Origin: Erwinia piriflorinigrans CFBP 5888
GTDB taxonomy: Bacteria > Pseudomonadota > Gammaproteobacteria > Enterobacterales > Enterobacteriaceae
Direction: 5' to 3'
DNA length: 64,000 nt
Assembly: GCF_001050515.1 (NCBI RefSeq)
Contig: NZ_CAHS01000022.1
Span: 169,210-233,209 of the forward strand
How positions within the stretch are numbered: position 1 is the stretch's first letter; each line of letters opens with the position of its first letter. Below the pieces are notes generated by a model. The model saw only the letters and a program-made list of their open reading frames with translations, did not search any database and was not told the origin of the DNA. A program made the position numbers and the translations under genes. This document shows positions 1 to 8,825 of this stretch, piece after piece.

Positions 1-192
1 TTTGTGACCGCAGGAGAAAGCAGCGGCATTGTCGGCGATGACGGGCAGGTCTATCTCTCTGGCATGGCGGTGAGCGGAGAGGGCCTTGCGCGCTGGGGTG
101 GCGAAAACGACCAACAGTGTCACTTTACGTGGCATACGGCAAAAGATTCGGCGAAGAGCGGCATCATTTCATTCAACGCTAACTGTAGATAA
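1..192 (+). CDS. Fimbrial outer-membrane usher, C-terminal end (partial)
   Basis: The frame is open from the first base of the window and ends at the TAA at 190-192, so only about 63 C-terminal residues are present. They read like the tail of FimD/PapC-type ushers: SSGIVGDDGQVYLSGM, then a WGG segment and two cysteines (QQCHF and the final NCR), which is the small C-terminal plug-like domain that binds chaperone-subunit complexes. The usher is the outer-membrane pore that assembles and secretes pilins. The next pilin gene starts 8 bp downstream, so this is the 3' part of a chaperone-usher operon whose major pilin and chaperone probably lie upstream of the window. The N-terminal boundary is unknown. 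Confidence 0.85.
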   Translation, partial: FVTAGESSGIVGDDGQVYLSGMAVSGEGLARWGGENDQQCHFTWHTAKDSAKSGIISFNANCR

Positions 193-200
193 GGGAAAAA

Positions 201-743
201 ATGACGTTACTACCGCGTGCAGTAGGCATTTCGGTGGCGGTATTGCTGTTGTCTGGCGCCATCAGCGCCAGGGCCGCCATGGATACGGCAACCATTACCT
301 TGAAAGCCACCGTAAAGGCGAATACCTGTAGCCTTGAAGATCGCGCGCCAACGGTCTTCTTACCCGTCGTTTCAGTCCGCGATTTTGCCGCTGTCAGAGG
401 GACAACATTGGGGAATAAAAAAGTCGCCATACAGCTTAAAGACTGCGATCCGGCGGCGACGCAGGTGAAGGTGACGGCCAAAGGGGTGTCTGACGCAGAT
501 GATGGCAGTGCGTTTAAGAATAGCGCCAGTGGCAGTTATGCCGCTTCGGGCGTAGGACTCTATTTTTATACCGCTGATGGCATCCGCCGGTTTTATCCGG
601 ACGGTTCTGTATCTGACAGCGCTCGGCTGAGCGCGGGTCAGAATAATACCCTGGTATTTTCCGCCGGTTATGTCTCCACGAGAGATAGCGTTACCCCCGG
701 CAACTTTATGAGCGTCGTCAACCTTGAGTTTGATTATCAGTAA
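201..743 (+). CDS. Type 1 family fimbrial subunit (minor pilin)
   Basis: A 180-residue exported pilin-like protein. Residues 1-25 form a signal peptide (hydrophobic core followed by SARAA). The mature part has the pilin layout: ATITLKATVKANTCSL with the first conserved Cys, the second Cys in LKDCDP, and a C-terminal beta strand ending LEFDYQ that would serve in donor-strand exchange. It is secreted to the periplasm, carried by a chaperone and assembled through the usher encoded just upstream. The start is the ATG preceded by an AAGGGA ribosome site. Its position after the usher suggests a minor or tip-linked subunit rather than the major pilin. Confidence 0.85.
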   Translation: MTLLPRAVGISVAVLLLSGAISARAAMDTATITLKATVKANTCSLEDRAPTVFLPVVSVRDFAAVRGTTLGNKKVAIQLKDCDPAATQVKVTAKGVSDADDGSAFKNSASGSYAASGVGLYFYTADGIRRFYPDGSVSDSARLSAGQNNTLVFSAGYVSTRDSVTPGNFMSVVNLEFDYQ

Positions 744-776
744 TTCAGCAAATAAATAGAGACAAACAGGTCTTCC

Positions 777-1697
777 ATGAAACTAAAAATAGTCCGCCAT
801 TTTTTTTATGTTCTCCTTTCAATGGCATCTGCCGGTGGTTTATGTGCCGATTACGGTGGCCATATTACCTGGCCTGCATCGCTCACCAGTGCCGCAGGCA
901 CCGGGAGGGCAACATTAAACCTGCATGTCCCTAGTCAATCCTCCGCTTCAATCGGCAAGGATAACGTGTGGGTTGCCTGGGGAGCGGATACGTATCAGCT
1001 CAACAGGGATTGTATTCGGTGGAGCGGCAACGCCTATATTGATGTGGAGTACAAGCGTAAAGGCGGCGGATGGCTTGGCGGCAGGATGACCGCATTTCCG
1101 GCTAATTTTTTCGTCGATAGCGGTCATATTACGGTCGAGGGAAACGTATGGACCGATCTCGATGCGGTCAGAATGAATAGCATTAACTCAAGCGGATTAA
1201 TCATTGAAAATACCTGTCCGCAAAATGAAGAAATCTGGATCCAGCGTGCCATTTCTATCGGCGAAAATCATTGGGATATGGAGATAAAAGGCACAATTCC
1301 CTTTAAGGCACAGTGTACCGTTTCCGTCGACACCCTGGTCGATTTGGGTGATATCAAGTACGGTGATCTGGTGAAATCCCCAGGGGCGTTATTAATGGAA
1401 AAAAAAGCAATGCTTCCGGTGAAATGGCACTGTGCGGGTAATAACCTTAACGAGAAAATAACGATAACAACCAATAAGGTATCGAACGGCTGCGTAGGAA
1501 CGGGCAATGACTCATTACGCTTCTGCCTTTTCCGCGAAAACAGCGCTGTACCGATAGATTTAAGCCAGGGAACCTCTTCATTTGACGCGCCTCAAAATGG
1601 AGAGAGCACCCGTATTATGGTGGTTCCCGGCGCGGGAAAAAACCCTCAACCCGGCGAGAGCCAGGGGATAATGACAATCAGGATAGAGCCACAATAA
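777..1697 (+). CDS. Fimbrial adhesin-like two-domain subunit
   Basis: A 306-residue protein, last in the fimbrial operon and 33 bp after the pilin gene. It has a signal peptide (about residues 1-24, cleaved after LCA), an N-terminal region of roughly 150 residues without pilin signature, and a C-terminal pilin-like half beginning near IPFKAQCTVSVDTLVDLGD with several Cys. This fits a tip adhesin: receptor-binding lectin domain followed by a pilin domain that docks it to the fibre. The terminal strand (IMTIRIEPQ) is of pilin type. The receptor cannot be inferred. Position at the 3' end of the operon and size match FimH-like adhesins, although direct FimH similarity is not evident. Confidence 0.65.
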   Translation: MKLKIVRHFFYVLLSMASAGGLCADYGGHITWPASLTSAAGTGRATLNLHVPSQSSASIGKDNVWVAWGADTYQLNRDCIRWSGNAYIDVEYKRKGGGWLGGRMTAFPANFFVDSGHITVEGNVWTDLDAVRMNSINSSGLIIENTCPQNEEIWIQRAISIGENHWDMEIKGTIPFKAQCTVSVDTLVDLGDIKYGDLVKSPGALLMEKKAMLPVKWHCAGNNLNEKITITTNKVSNGCVGTGNDSLRFCLFRENSAVPIDLSQGTSSFDAPQNGESTRIMVVPGAGKNPQPGESQGIMTIRIEPQ

Positions 1698-1703
1698 AAA
1701 CGT

Positions 1704-1845
1704 GTTATTTCCGCTCTGATACGGCAAGCCAATAAAACATATCAACGATCTCATCATGATCCTTAAATATCAGCATTGAGTTATCCCGACGATAGCGTTT
1801 TATTTAGAGAATGACGGGGATCGCCCAAAAAAGAGCGGAAATAAC
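1704..1845. repeat. 14-bp perfect inverted repeat flanking about 114 bp (hairpin or MITE-like element)
   Basis: In the 387-bp gap between the fimbrial operon and the regulator gene, GTTATTTCCGCTCT at 1704-1717 is exactly complementary to AGAGCGGAAATAAC at 1832-1845. A second, inner pair, AATAAAAC at 1731-1738 and GTTTTATT at 1797-1804, nests inside it. The segment could fold as a long cruciform, be a small non-autonomous element, or be an invertible segment. No recombinase gene is nearby and no target duplication is obvious. The remaining 1846-2084 is AT-rich and presumably holds the regulator promoter. Confidence 0.5.
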
Positions 1846-2084
1846 TTATCTTCCATCGCCTTATATGCTTACATTTCACAAGATAATAATCATGATAATT
1901 TGCATTATGTCAAAGTTATTTACTGATTAACTTATTGACATAATGTGAGTTAATCTGCAATAAATTTGCTCCTGAAACCACTAAGTCGCCCGCTATTTAA
2001 CTGTGCTATAATTGCAGGAATAAAATAATAAAACCCTGATATTGACACAATTAATTTAAAACCTGCAAATTTAGGGGAGATGGT

Positions 2085-2921
2085 TTGAGTAGAAAATTTA
2101 CGATCAACAAGATAATCACTTTTGAACCCGAAAAAAAAAGCATTTCCGGGAAAAACGCTTCGTTCCCTGTCAGTGCCTCGGCTGCATTATGCCTCGAATT
2201 ATTGATAATAAATATCGGCGAACTGGTCACTCACGAACAGCTTTATGATTTTGCCTGGCGTCGATTCGGCATGGAGCCAACATCGACGTCTCTTTATCAA
2301 AACATTTCTAACCTGCGGCGCGCTCTTAAAAAAAGTGGCCTGAACGAAGAGATCATTCGTACTATGCCACGCAGGGGATTTCTCCTTTCTCCGCTAACGG
2401 AAATCGTACGGGAAACCTACTCGCCAGACACTGAGCCTTTGCCGGATCTTACAGCCGCAGATAGCGATGCCCCTGCCGTAAAAGAGGTCGTTTTACCTCA
2501 AACCCCCGAGGTCAGTGAGCAACCCGCAAGGCGACGAAATGAAACTGAGAAGACGGATAGCAAAGAAAAAAATATAAAAAAAATGGCCGTTTGTGGCATT
2601 GGTCTTATGCTTTTACTTTTGTTGGCATTGTTATACATGAATAAGACGGAAACGCTTGAAAAAAATAGTCTGTTTGTGCCTTTTATGACCAGCGATAATT
2701 GTTCTATTTTTGTCAACCGTGACAGTCGATTGAGTTCTGAAGAGATACATAAGTTTATCTCCGTGCTAAATATCTCCTGCCAGGCGAACCGATATTTTTA
2801 TATCACAACCTATAAAAATGCTGACAGAGCCTCTGTTTTTATCTGTCAGAATCCACTACTGGAAAAAGAGAACTCTTGGTGCCACTCTGACTATTACATA
2901 GGAAATATGATTGATGAATAG
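2085..2921 (+). CDS. Membrane-bound winged-helix regulator, ToxR/CadC/PsaE-like
   Basis: A 278-residue one-component regulator. Residues about 5-105 form an OmpR-type winged helix (NLRRALKKSG recognition region, then IRTMPRRGFLLSP wing). A charged linker follows, then one transmembrane segment at about 168-186 and a periplasmic domain of about 90 residues with four cysteines, suggesting disulfide-stabilised sensing. This is the architecture of ToxR, CadC and Yersinia PsaE. The start is TTG, 4 nt after GGGGAGA. The 3' end overlaps the next gene, a small membrane protein, giving a ToxR-ToxS/PsaE-PsaF style pair. The preceding fimbrial operon on the same strand is the likeliest target, by analogy with PsaEF control of psaABC; this is inference. 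Confidence 0.8.
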   Translation: MSRKFTINKIITFEPEKKSISGKNASFPVSASAALCLELLIINIGELVTHEQLYDFAWRRFGMEPTSTSLYQNISNLRRALKKSGLNEEIIRTMPRRGFLLSPLTEIVRETYSPDTEPLPDLTAADSDAPAVKEVVLPQTPEVSEQPARRRNETEKTDSKEKNIKKMAVCGIGLMLLLLLALLYMNKTETLEKNSLFVPFMTSDNCSIFVNRDSRLSSEEIHKFISVLNISCQANRYFYITTYKNADRASVFICQNPLLEKENSWCHSDYYIGNMIDE

Positions 2922-3381
2922 GCTGCTAGTATTCCCACTGCTGATCGTCGTCATTATTGCCACAGCCGTTATCGTCACTCACCAGCAAAGTAGCGAGCAG
3001 AAGATAAACTGCCGGGGAGAGGTTTCCATCAAAAGAAACGCCGACAGGCTGAATCTGGTAGCGGCACAACAGTTAAATGGCGGAGACGGAACCCTGTCTC
3101 TCTCTGGAGTCCTGTATGAAGGCCATGATATTGCGGGTTATTTAAGTAAAACGGTCAGTTTTACCTACGATAGGGATGAAGATTTTTATCGGCTGAAGTC
3201 TGGGCATATTATCAACTCACCACAAATGACTTTACCTGCTGATAAAGAAAGAGCCTGGCTACCGACCTTTTTTATTGATGAGGGCACTCCCCATACGCTG
3301 GAGATAAAGCCTTATGGCAACCATAGCTGGCTGATTTACTCGCATACGGTCCCGCTATTTATCTGTGAAAAAAACCTGTAA
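2914..3381 (+). CDS. Small membrane-anchored periplasmic protein, ToxS/PsaF-like partner
   Basis: A 155-residue protein with one N-terminal membrane segment (LLVFPLLIVVIIATAVIV) and a periplasmic remainder with only two Cys. The ATG lies inside the last codons of the upstream regulator (8-bp overlap), implying translational coupling. Size, topology and position match ToxS and PsaF, which bind and stabilise the periplasmic domain of their winged-helix partner. Sequence similarity to those proteins was not recognised, as expected for this fast-diverging family, so the role is inferred from context. A TTG one codon upstream (2911) is an alternative start. Confidence 0.65.
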   Translation: MNRLLVFPLLIVVIIATAVIVTHQQSSEQKINCRGEVSIKRNADRLNLVAAQQLNGGDGTLSLSGVLYEGHDIAGYLSKTVSFTYDRDEDFYRLKSGHIINSPQMTLPADKERAWLPTFFIDEGTPHTLEIKPYGNHSWLIYSHTVPLFICEKNL

Positions 3382-3526
3382 ATCACACTTCAAGCTATTC
3401 ATTTTATAGCAGTTTTTTAGCACACCCCGCCGAATAGTGGCTTAACCGTTTGTGTGGCGAGATTTCCGGTTACGCCTCTGAGCCGCTACACTCAATGGCT
3501 GAACACAACCGGATAATGAGATATCG

Positions 3527-4543
3527 ATGAAAATTAAAAGCTATGCGGCAATGAAAGCCGGGCAGGCGCTGGAGCTTTATGAGTTTGAAGCCGAAGCGTT
3601 ATCTGCTGAAGAAGTTGAAGTCGAAGTCGAATACTGCGGTGTTTGCCACTCCGATCTGTCGATGATCGACAATGAATGGGGAATTTCCCGCTATCCGACC
3701 ATCGCCGGTCATGAAGTGATTGGCCGCGTTTCAGCGCTCGGTGAGGCGGCAAAAGATAAAGGGCTGTCGCTGGGACAGCGCGTTGGTATTGGCTGGACGG
3801 CGAAAAGTTGCCAGCATTGTGATGCCTGCATTAACGGTGAGCAGGTCAACTGCCAACAGGGCAGCACCCCGACCGTGCTTAACAACGGTGGCTTCGCCAA
3901 CAAAATGCGTGCCGACTGGCAATGGGTCATCCCTCTGCCGGAAAGCCTTGATGCCGCGACTGCCGGCCCGCTGCTGTGCGGCGGCATTACGGTATTCAAA
4001 CCGCTGCTGATGAGCAATATCACCGCCACCAGCCGCGTCGGGGTGATCGGCATTGGCGGTCTGGGTCATATCGCTATCAAGATCCTGCATGCAATGGGAG
4101 CGGAGGTGGTCGCGTTTAGCTCTACCCCGCATAAAAAACAGTCCATCCTGGATATGGGTGCCGACGAGGTGATAAATAGCCGTGACCCGGAAGCCCTTAA
4201 TGCTCAGGCTGGACGTTTCGATCTTATCCTAAGTACCGTCGCCGTGGATCTCGACTGGAAGCCGTACTTTGATGCGCTGGCACCGAAAGGCAAATTCCAT
4301 ACCGTTGGCGCGGTGATGAAACCCTTCCAGGTGGGTGCATTTGATTTGATCTCGGGTGATAAAGCCTTGACCGGCTCATCTACCGGCTCTCCTGGCCAAC
4401 TGCGCTCGCTGCTCAAGCTGGCATCGCGCCGTGATATCGCGCCACAGGTTGAGTTCTTCCCCATGTCGCAAATCAATCAAGCGCTGGAGCATGTGCGCGA
4501 AGGTAAGGCTAACTTCCGCGTGGTGTTAAAAGCGGATTTCTGA
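3527..4543 (+). CDS. ahr: NADPH-dependent zinc alcohol dehydrogenase / aldehyde reductase Ahr (YjgB)
   Basis: A 338-residue cytosolic medium-chain dehydrogenase that closely matches E. coli Ahr (YjgB), which reduces a broad range of aldehydes to alcohols. Catalytic zinc ligands are visible: Cys37 in the CGVCHSDLS motif and His62-Glu63 in AGHEV. Structural-zinc cysteines lie in [16 protein letters not shown] near 93-107. The Rossmann nucleotide-binding loop GIGGLGHIA is near residue 175. Length is that of the family and the protein ends in VVLKADF as in E. coli. It stands alone, upstream of a convergent LuxR-type gene, and its E. coli genomic context is not kept. Confidence 0.9.
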   Translation: MKIKSYAAMKAGQALELYEFEAEALSAEEVEVEVEYCGVCHSDLSMIDNEWGISRYPTIAGHEVIGRVSALGEAAKDKGLSLGQRVGIGWTAKSCQHCDACINGEQVNCQQGSTPTVLNNGGFANKMRADWQWVIPLPESLDAATAGPLLCGGITVFKPLLMSNITATSRVGVIGIGGLGHIAIKILHAMGAEVVAFSSTPHKKQSILDMGADEVINSRDPEALNAQAGRFDLILSTVAVDLDWKPYFDALAPKGKFHTVGAVMKPFQVGAFDLISGDKALTGSSTGSPGQLRSLLKLASRRDIAPQVEFFPMSQINQALEHVREGKANFRVVLKADF

Positions 4544-4732
4544 TTTTACTGTACAGATAATGAGCCAGAGAGGCGCATAAACCTGCATCAAATAAGCATA
4601 TCCGGCGACCTGCTCTTGGGTCGCCTTCTTCCGGTCGTATGCTGCCGATCAACGGCGAGCATGGCTCACCTCACAGGTTGGAAAAAACGGACTCGTTTTA
4701 TAGACGGTTCAAGACTATGCAGGCACAGTGCG

Positions 4733-5314
4733 TTAACGCGCTCTTCTGTTATTTTTCGGCAGCTCGCCATTCTGGATTTTGAGATAGAGAAAACTCAACG
4801 AGTGCGCCTGGTATTTGGTTTTCATGTTGTTGAGATGGGAGTAAACCGTTTTATGACTCAGCATCAGTCGCGAAGCCATGTTCGCTACAGGCAAATTTTT
4901 AAATACCATTGACCTGATTTTTCTTTCCATATTCGTCAGTAAGATACCCTGGGAGTTATCCTTGTAGTTGATCAGTCCTGTCAGCTTGGCACTATATTGA
5001 TCTAAGGTGATTTTTTTCCGCGACAACTTCAGTAACTGATAAATAAAATCAGTGATGCACACGTTGGCATCGATAAAAAAATGACTGTCATAGAAATCTG
5101 ACGGAAACAGTGAACTATTACCGACCACGACAAAATGCTGACCGATAAATAAATTCGAGAAGTTCATTATCTGCTTCAAGGCTTCTTCGGGGTATGTCAG
5201 ATAGCGCATATCGACAACAACCAGCTTTTCGTGCTCGCGACTCACCTTATTTTCATTTAAAAAAACTGAATTTACTGCAAGTTCGAAATAACGACAGTCA
5301 CTAATAACATGCAT
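4733..5314 (-). CDS. LuxR-family (RcsA/BglJ-like) transcriptional regulator
   Basis: A 193-residue protein with a C-terminal LuxR-type helix-turn-helix at about 130-185 (LTNMERKIRSMVFKNLPVAN, then SRLMLSHKTVYSHLNNMKTK). The N-terminal 125 residues are not a recognisable phosphoacceptor domain, so it is an atypical or orphan regulator in the manner of RcsA, BglJ or GadE-like proteins. The gene is convergent with ahr and has a long AT-rich upstream region. No target is evident; such genes in Erwinia often affect surface polysaccharide or motility, but nothing here shows it. Confidence 0.75.
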   Translation of the reverse strand: MHVISDCRYFELAVNSVFLNENKVSREHEKLVVVDMRYLTYPEEALKQIMNFSNLFIGQHFVVVGNSSLFPSDFYDSHFFIDANVCITDFIYQLLKLSRKKITLDQYSAKLTGLINYKDNSQGILLTNMERKIRSMVFKNLPVANMASRLMLSHKTVYSHLNNMKTKYQAHSLSFLYLKIQNGELPKNNRRAR

Positions 5315-5754
5315 GAGAAAGCCTTCTGCGATTCTTAAAAAAATAAGCCATTGATTAACTTGAAAAGTCAGGCCATATTAAGTTGAGACAGAAGGGCAAA
5401 CAACCACCCATAAAAAAAATAACAAAATAATAAACAAATGAAGTTTAAGTGATTGTATTTAAAGTGTTTATGGAATTTATTAAAGAGATAAAAATAGATT
5501 TTAATATTATTAAAATAATTAGCCTAACCTCTCAAAGCCTCTTCGCCGTTCTTTTCCCTTTACCCACCCTCACCCGAACTCAACACAACTGCATAAGAAA
5601 AAATGAAGGCTGGTCAGTTTAGAGGGAAGCGACAGGTTAAAAAAATAAGAGGGGAAACATAGAAGCAATATCTAAAGATAGGTCGCGGGCGGGTATATCA
5701 GCCAGGTCGCAACGTGGCGATTCTGGCTGACAATAAAGGTAAAACGAGCAGAGG
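5315..5754. other. AT-rich intergenic region, no gene seen
   Basis: This 440-bp stretch lies between the start of the LuxR-type gene and the end of the FAD oxidase gene. It is strongly AT-rich between about 5400 and 5530, consistent with a promoter for the regulator and H-NS-type silencing. No coding frame, terminator with a clear T-run, or repeat was recognised. Confidence 0.5.
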
Positions 5755-7047
5755 TTAAAAGCGCGTGAAGCAATAAGGTCTGGGATCAATTATCGGTGTA
5801 CAGGCGGAAACGATATCCGCCGCCAGCTGTCCGGCAGCCGGGGAAGTTCCGAACCCATGTCCTGAAAAACCGGTTGCCAGCGTCAGTCCCGGCATGCGCG
5901 CTACCGGGCCGATCACCGGATTAGAGTCCGGCGTCACGTCAATCACTCCGGCCCAGGCATCGGCAATTTTAGCGTTCTCAAACGCAGGCCAGGCGCTCAT
6001 CAGATTCGCCATCGCTTCGGCGTTCAACGCTAAATTCGCCGGTGGATCCATCGTGCGTACGCATTCGAACGGTGAGCGTTTATTAGCGGCCCAACGGCGC
6101 GGCAGTGCCAAATCGCGCAGGAAATTTTTGCCCAGCGAAATGCGTAAGAAACTACGCTGGGCGCGCAGCTGCGCCAGATAGCGCGATCCAATCAGCAAAT
6201 GGTCGAGGGTCAGAGAAGCATCCAGCGCGCCACGCTGGGTAATAATAAAGCCACCGTCACAATGCTTGCGGAATGAGAAGTCCGGAGCGCCTACCGCGAT
6301 ATCCGTTGGCCCCTCCATCGGCGTGGTACGTAGCACCGAACAGATCAGTGGCAGCGTGGGAAGCGAGATGCCGAGATTGCCGAGAAAACGCCGTGACCAC
6401 AGCCCCCCGGCCAGCAGCACCTGTTCACAGCTGATTTCACCTTTTTCTGTGACAACGCCGCTCACCTTGCCGCCGGAGGTCACCAGCGAACGTACCGCAC
6501 AATTCTCAACTATCGTCACGCCCTTTGCGATTGCCGCGTTGGCAATCGCACTGGCGGCCAGCGTTGGCTCCGCTCGACCATCCGAAGGCGTAAAGATGCC
6601 ACCAGCCCATGCGCCGCGTCCTCCCGGCACCCGTTGCGCAATTTGATTTGCGCTCAGCAGATGCGAATCCAGACCGAGATGCGCCACTGATTTCAGCCAG
6701 CTTTCATGCATCGCCATCTGCGCCGGAGTGCGGGCAATAAACATAATGCCAGCCTGGCGATAGCCAACATCACAACCGGTGCGCTGCGGCATGTCTGCCC
6801 ACAGGCGGTCAGATGCCTGCGCCAGCGGGATATCTTCGGCTACGCGACTGGTTTTGCGCACCCATCCGAGATTGCGCGAAGACTGCTCCCCCGCAAGACG
6901 CCCTTTCTCCAGCAGCACCACGGGGATATTACGTTCAGCCAGCGTCAATGCGGCCGTGAGTCCGACGATCCCGCCGCCAATCACCACAACGGTGGTGGCA
7001 GAAGGAAAGGTCGATGCGGTCTGAACCGGATTGATTGCAGGAGCCAT
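5755..7047 (-). CDS. FAD-dependent D-amino-acid oxidase (DAO) family oxidoreductase
   Basis: A 430-residue flavoprotein of the DAO fold. The N-terminal dinucleotide-binding motif is VVVIGGGIVGLTAALTLAE (about 20-38), followed by the LLEKG strand that ends in the ribose-binding Glu, and near the C-terminus the second FAD contact GFSGHGFGTSPAAGQLAAD. Such enzymes oxidise amines or amino acids to imines with release of H2O2. It is the last gene of a three-gene minus-strand operon after an OCD-family gene and a RidA gene; RidA proteins hydrolyse the imine or enamine products of such oxidases, so the set is coherent. The substrate is unknown. Confidence 0.85.
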   Translation of the reverse strand: MAPAINPVQTASTFPSATTVVVIGGGIVGLTAALTLAERNIPVVLLEKGRLAGEQSSRNLGWVRKTSRVAEDIPLAQASDRLWADMPQRTGCDVGYRQAGIMFIARTPAQMAMHESWLKSVAHLGLDSHLLSANQIAQRVPGGRGAWAGGIFTPSDGRAEPTLAASAIANAAIAKGVTIVENCAVRSLVTSGGKVSGVVTEKGEISCEQVLLAGGLWSRRFLGNLGISLPTLPLICSVLRTTPMEGPTDIAVGAPDFSFRKHCDGGFIITQRGALDASLTLDHLLIGSRYLAQLRAQRSFLRISLGKNFLRDLALPRRWAANKRSPFECVRTMDPPANLALNAEAMANLMSAWPAFENAKIADAWAGVIDVTPDSNPVIGPVARMPGLTLATGFSGHGFGTSPAAGQLAADIVSACTPIIDPRPYCFTRF

Positions 7048-7067
7048 AGTGACCTTGTTAATCCATG

Positions 7068-7493
7068 TTAAAGAGCAAGAGTTATTTTTTGCACGTCTGC
7101 CGTTGCCGCCCCGCGCCAGGCCGTCACCTCCAGCTCGACCTTATAAACGGTAGAGCCGAGCGGCGGGCAGGTAACGGTGGTTGCCGGGTCGACGCCGCGA
7201 AACTTCTCGCCAATAATCGCCATCACCGTCTGCACGTCCCGTGGGTCCTGAATAAATACCCGTGACATCACCACATCAGCAAGAGAAGCATCAACGGCAG
7301 CCAGCGCCTGCGCGATATTGGCAAATACCTGGTGAGTCTGCTCACTGACATCCTCCGGGATAATTTTGGTCTGGGGATGACGCCCGGCGGTATTGGAAAC
7401 AAAAATCCAGTTATCCACCGCCACGATGCGTGAGTAGCTCGCCTGCTCTTCGAGGACGGAGCCTGTTTTGACTTTAATAATGTGGGTCATCAT
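7068..7493 (-). CDS. RidA/YjgF/YER057c/UK114 family imine deaminase
   Basis: A 141-residue (or 140 from the second Met) cytosolic protein of the RidA superfamily, which forms trimers and hydrolyses reactive 2-imino or enamine intermediates. Family features visible are the SNTAGRHPQT segment, the QTHQVFANIAQALAAVDASL helix and VMSRVFIQDPRDV, with a following VTCPPLGSTVYKVELEVTA. It is longer and more divergent than housekeeping RidA (about 128 residues), which places it among the paralogues linked to catabolic operons. It sits 14 bp after the OCD-like gene and 20 bp before the FAD oxidase gene, where it would clear the imine made by the oxidase. Confidence 0.85.
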   Translation of the reverse strand: MMTHIIKVKTGSVLEEQASYSRIVAVDNWIFVSNTAGRHPQTKIIPEDVSEQTHQVFANIAQALAAVDASLADVVMSRVFIQDPRDVQTVMAIIGEKFRGVDPATTVTCPPLGSTVYKVELEVTAWRGAATADVQKITLAL

Positions 7494-7507
7494 GTTTTCC
7501 TGATGGG

Positions 7508-8647
7508 TTAGCTTAATACGGGAGATTCCCAGAGATTCAGCTTCACGCCGATGCCTTTTTCCAATGCGTTGCGATATACCACGGTGCCCCAGGCCACGTC
7601 CTCAACCGGCATACCACCGACCGACATCATGATGATCTCTTCGTCGTTCAGACGACCGGGAGCATCACCAGCGATAATCTTGCCGATATCTTCCAGCTGT
7701 TCATGTGTCATCTTCCCTTCCGCCACCATGTCCATAAAGCGCACGCCGATCACCGGGATAGTATGGTGAGCCGGCTTCGGCACCTCCTCAAACCAGGCAT
7801 GATAAAGCCCCGTATTGTCGAGCACCTTGCGCACGTCAGCCTGTTCCATGCCCTCGTCAATGTTGCATGACGCCGGCATCGCCAGGAATGCGCCAGGCTT
7901 AACCCATTCCCGCTTCACCAACGGATAGGTTGCCGGATCGCCCACTTCACCCGAATTGCAGTAGGTGACAATATCGGAGCCACGTACCACCTCTTCAATG
8001 CTGTCGACAATTTCAATCGAGGTGATTTGTGGGTAAGTGACCGTGACCCAAGAGATAAAGGAGTCCAGGCTCTGTTTGCCGCGTCCTTTGACCTTAATGG
8101 TGTCGATCTCCGGGCAAACGGCGATAAAAGCGGCAATCACGGTTTTACCCATCACCCCCGGCCCCAGCAGACCAACCACCTTCGAGTCCTTACGTGCCAG
8201 ATGACGCGCGCCAACGCCGGGTATCGCGCCGGTACGGTACGCCGACAGCAGGTTGGCCGACATATGCGCCAGCGGCGCTCCGGTTTCCACATCATTCAGG
8301 GTGAACATCAGAATCGAGCGCGGCAGCCCTCTCTCCCGGTTAGCAATATTAGAGCCGTACCACTTCACCCCGGCGGTACAGAAGCTGCCGCCGAGATAGG
8401 CTGGCATCGCCATTAAGCGGCGGTCGGCCGTCGGCTTCGGCATGGTTGGGAACGGGGAGTTTTCCGGGAACGTCACCATCGCGCCGTGCGAGTCATTGTT
8501 TGAACCCGCCATGCGGTAGTCCCCCTGCCAGAGCAGGCCAAACATCTCTTCCATCGTGTCCACACAGGCTGGCATATCCGTTACCCCGGCGCGGATCATG
8601 TCCTGTTCTGAAAGATAGATAAAATCAATTTTAGTCGAGTCAGACAT
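7508..8647 (-). CDS. Ornithine cyclodeaminase / mu-crystallin family protein (tyramine oxidase subunit B-like)
   Basis: A 379-residue protein of the OCD/mu-crystallin family. Seen are the substrate-domain segment LMAMPAYLGG and KWYGSN, the SAYRTGAIPGVGARHLA motif preceding the NAD-binding domain, and the Rossmann loop GLLGPGVMGKT near residue 160. It is longer than classic ornithine cyclodeaminase (about 350) and lacks an obvious reason to act on ornithine. Similar long members are annotated as tyramine oxidase subunit B, which I recall but cannot verify. First gene of the operon with RidA and DAO genes, divergent from an AraC regulator, it belongs to an amine or amino-acid degradation unit. 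Confidence 0.75.
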   Translation of the reverse strand: MSDSTKIDFIYLSEQDMIRAGVTDMPACVDTMEEMFGLLWQGDYRMAGSNNDSHGAMVTFPENSPFPTMPKPTADRRLMAMPAYLGGSFCTAGVKWYGSNIANRERGLPRSILMFTLNDVETGAPLAHMSANLLSAYRTGAIPGVGARHLARKDSKVVGLLGPGVMGKTVIAAFIAVCPEIDTIKVKGRGKQSLDSFISWVTVTYPQITSIEIVDSIEEVVRGSDIVTYCNSGEVGDPATYPLVKREWVKPGAFLAMPASCNIDEGMEQADVRKVLDNTGLYHAWFEEVPKPAHHTIPVIGVRFMDMVAEGKMTHEQLEDIGKIIAGDAPGRLNDEEIIMMSVGGMPVEDVAWGTVVYRNALEKGIGVKLNLWESPVLS

Positions 8648-8825
8648 GCCGATTACCCCGTTAAATGAGTGAGTTACATCTTATTAAACGCTGCGATACG
8701 GATTGAAAATAACGCCCGGCAAAGCGGACTGTATTGAAGATTTGCGACACGCGGCGATATCAGCGAATAAAAAATGGCACCCGGATTGCATCACCAGTGA
8801 GTCATCTCATTTGCAGGACTCGCCT

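Noticed and set aside
1704..1845. Classical fim-type invertible promoter
   Set aside because: The repeat is on the wrong side of the operon (3' end) for controlling it, and no FimB/E-type recombinase is present, so only a generic inverted repeat is claimed.
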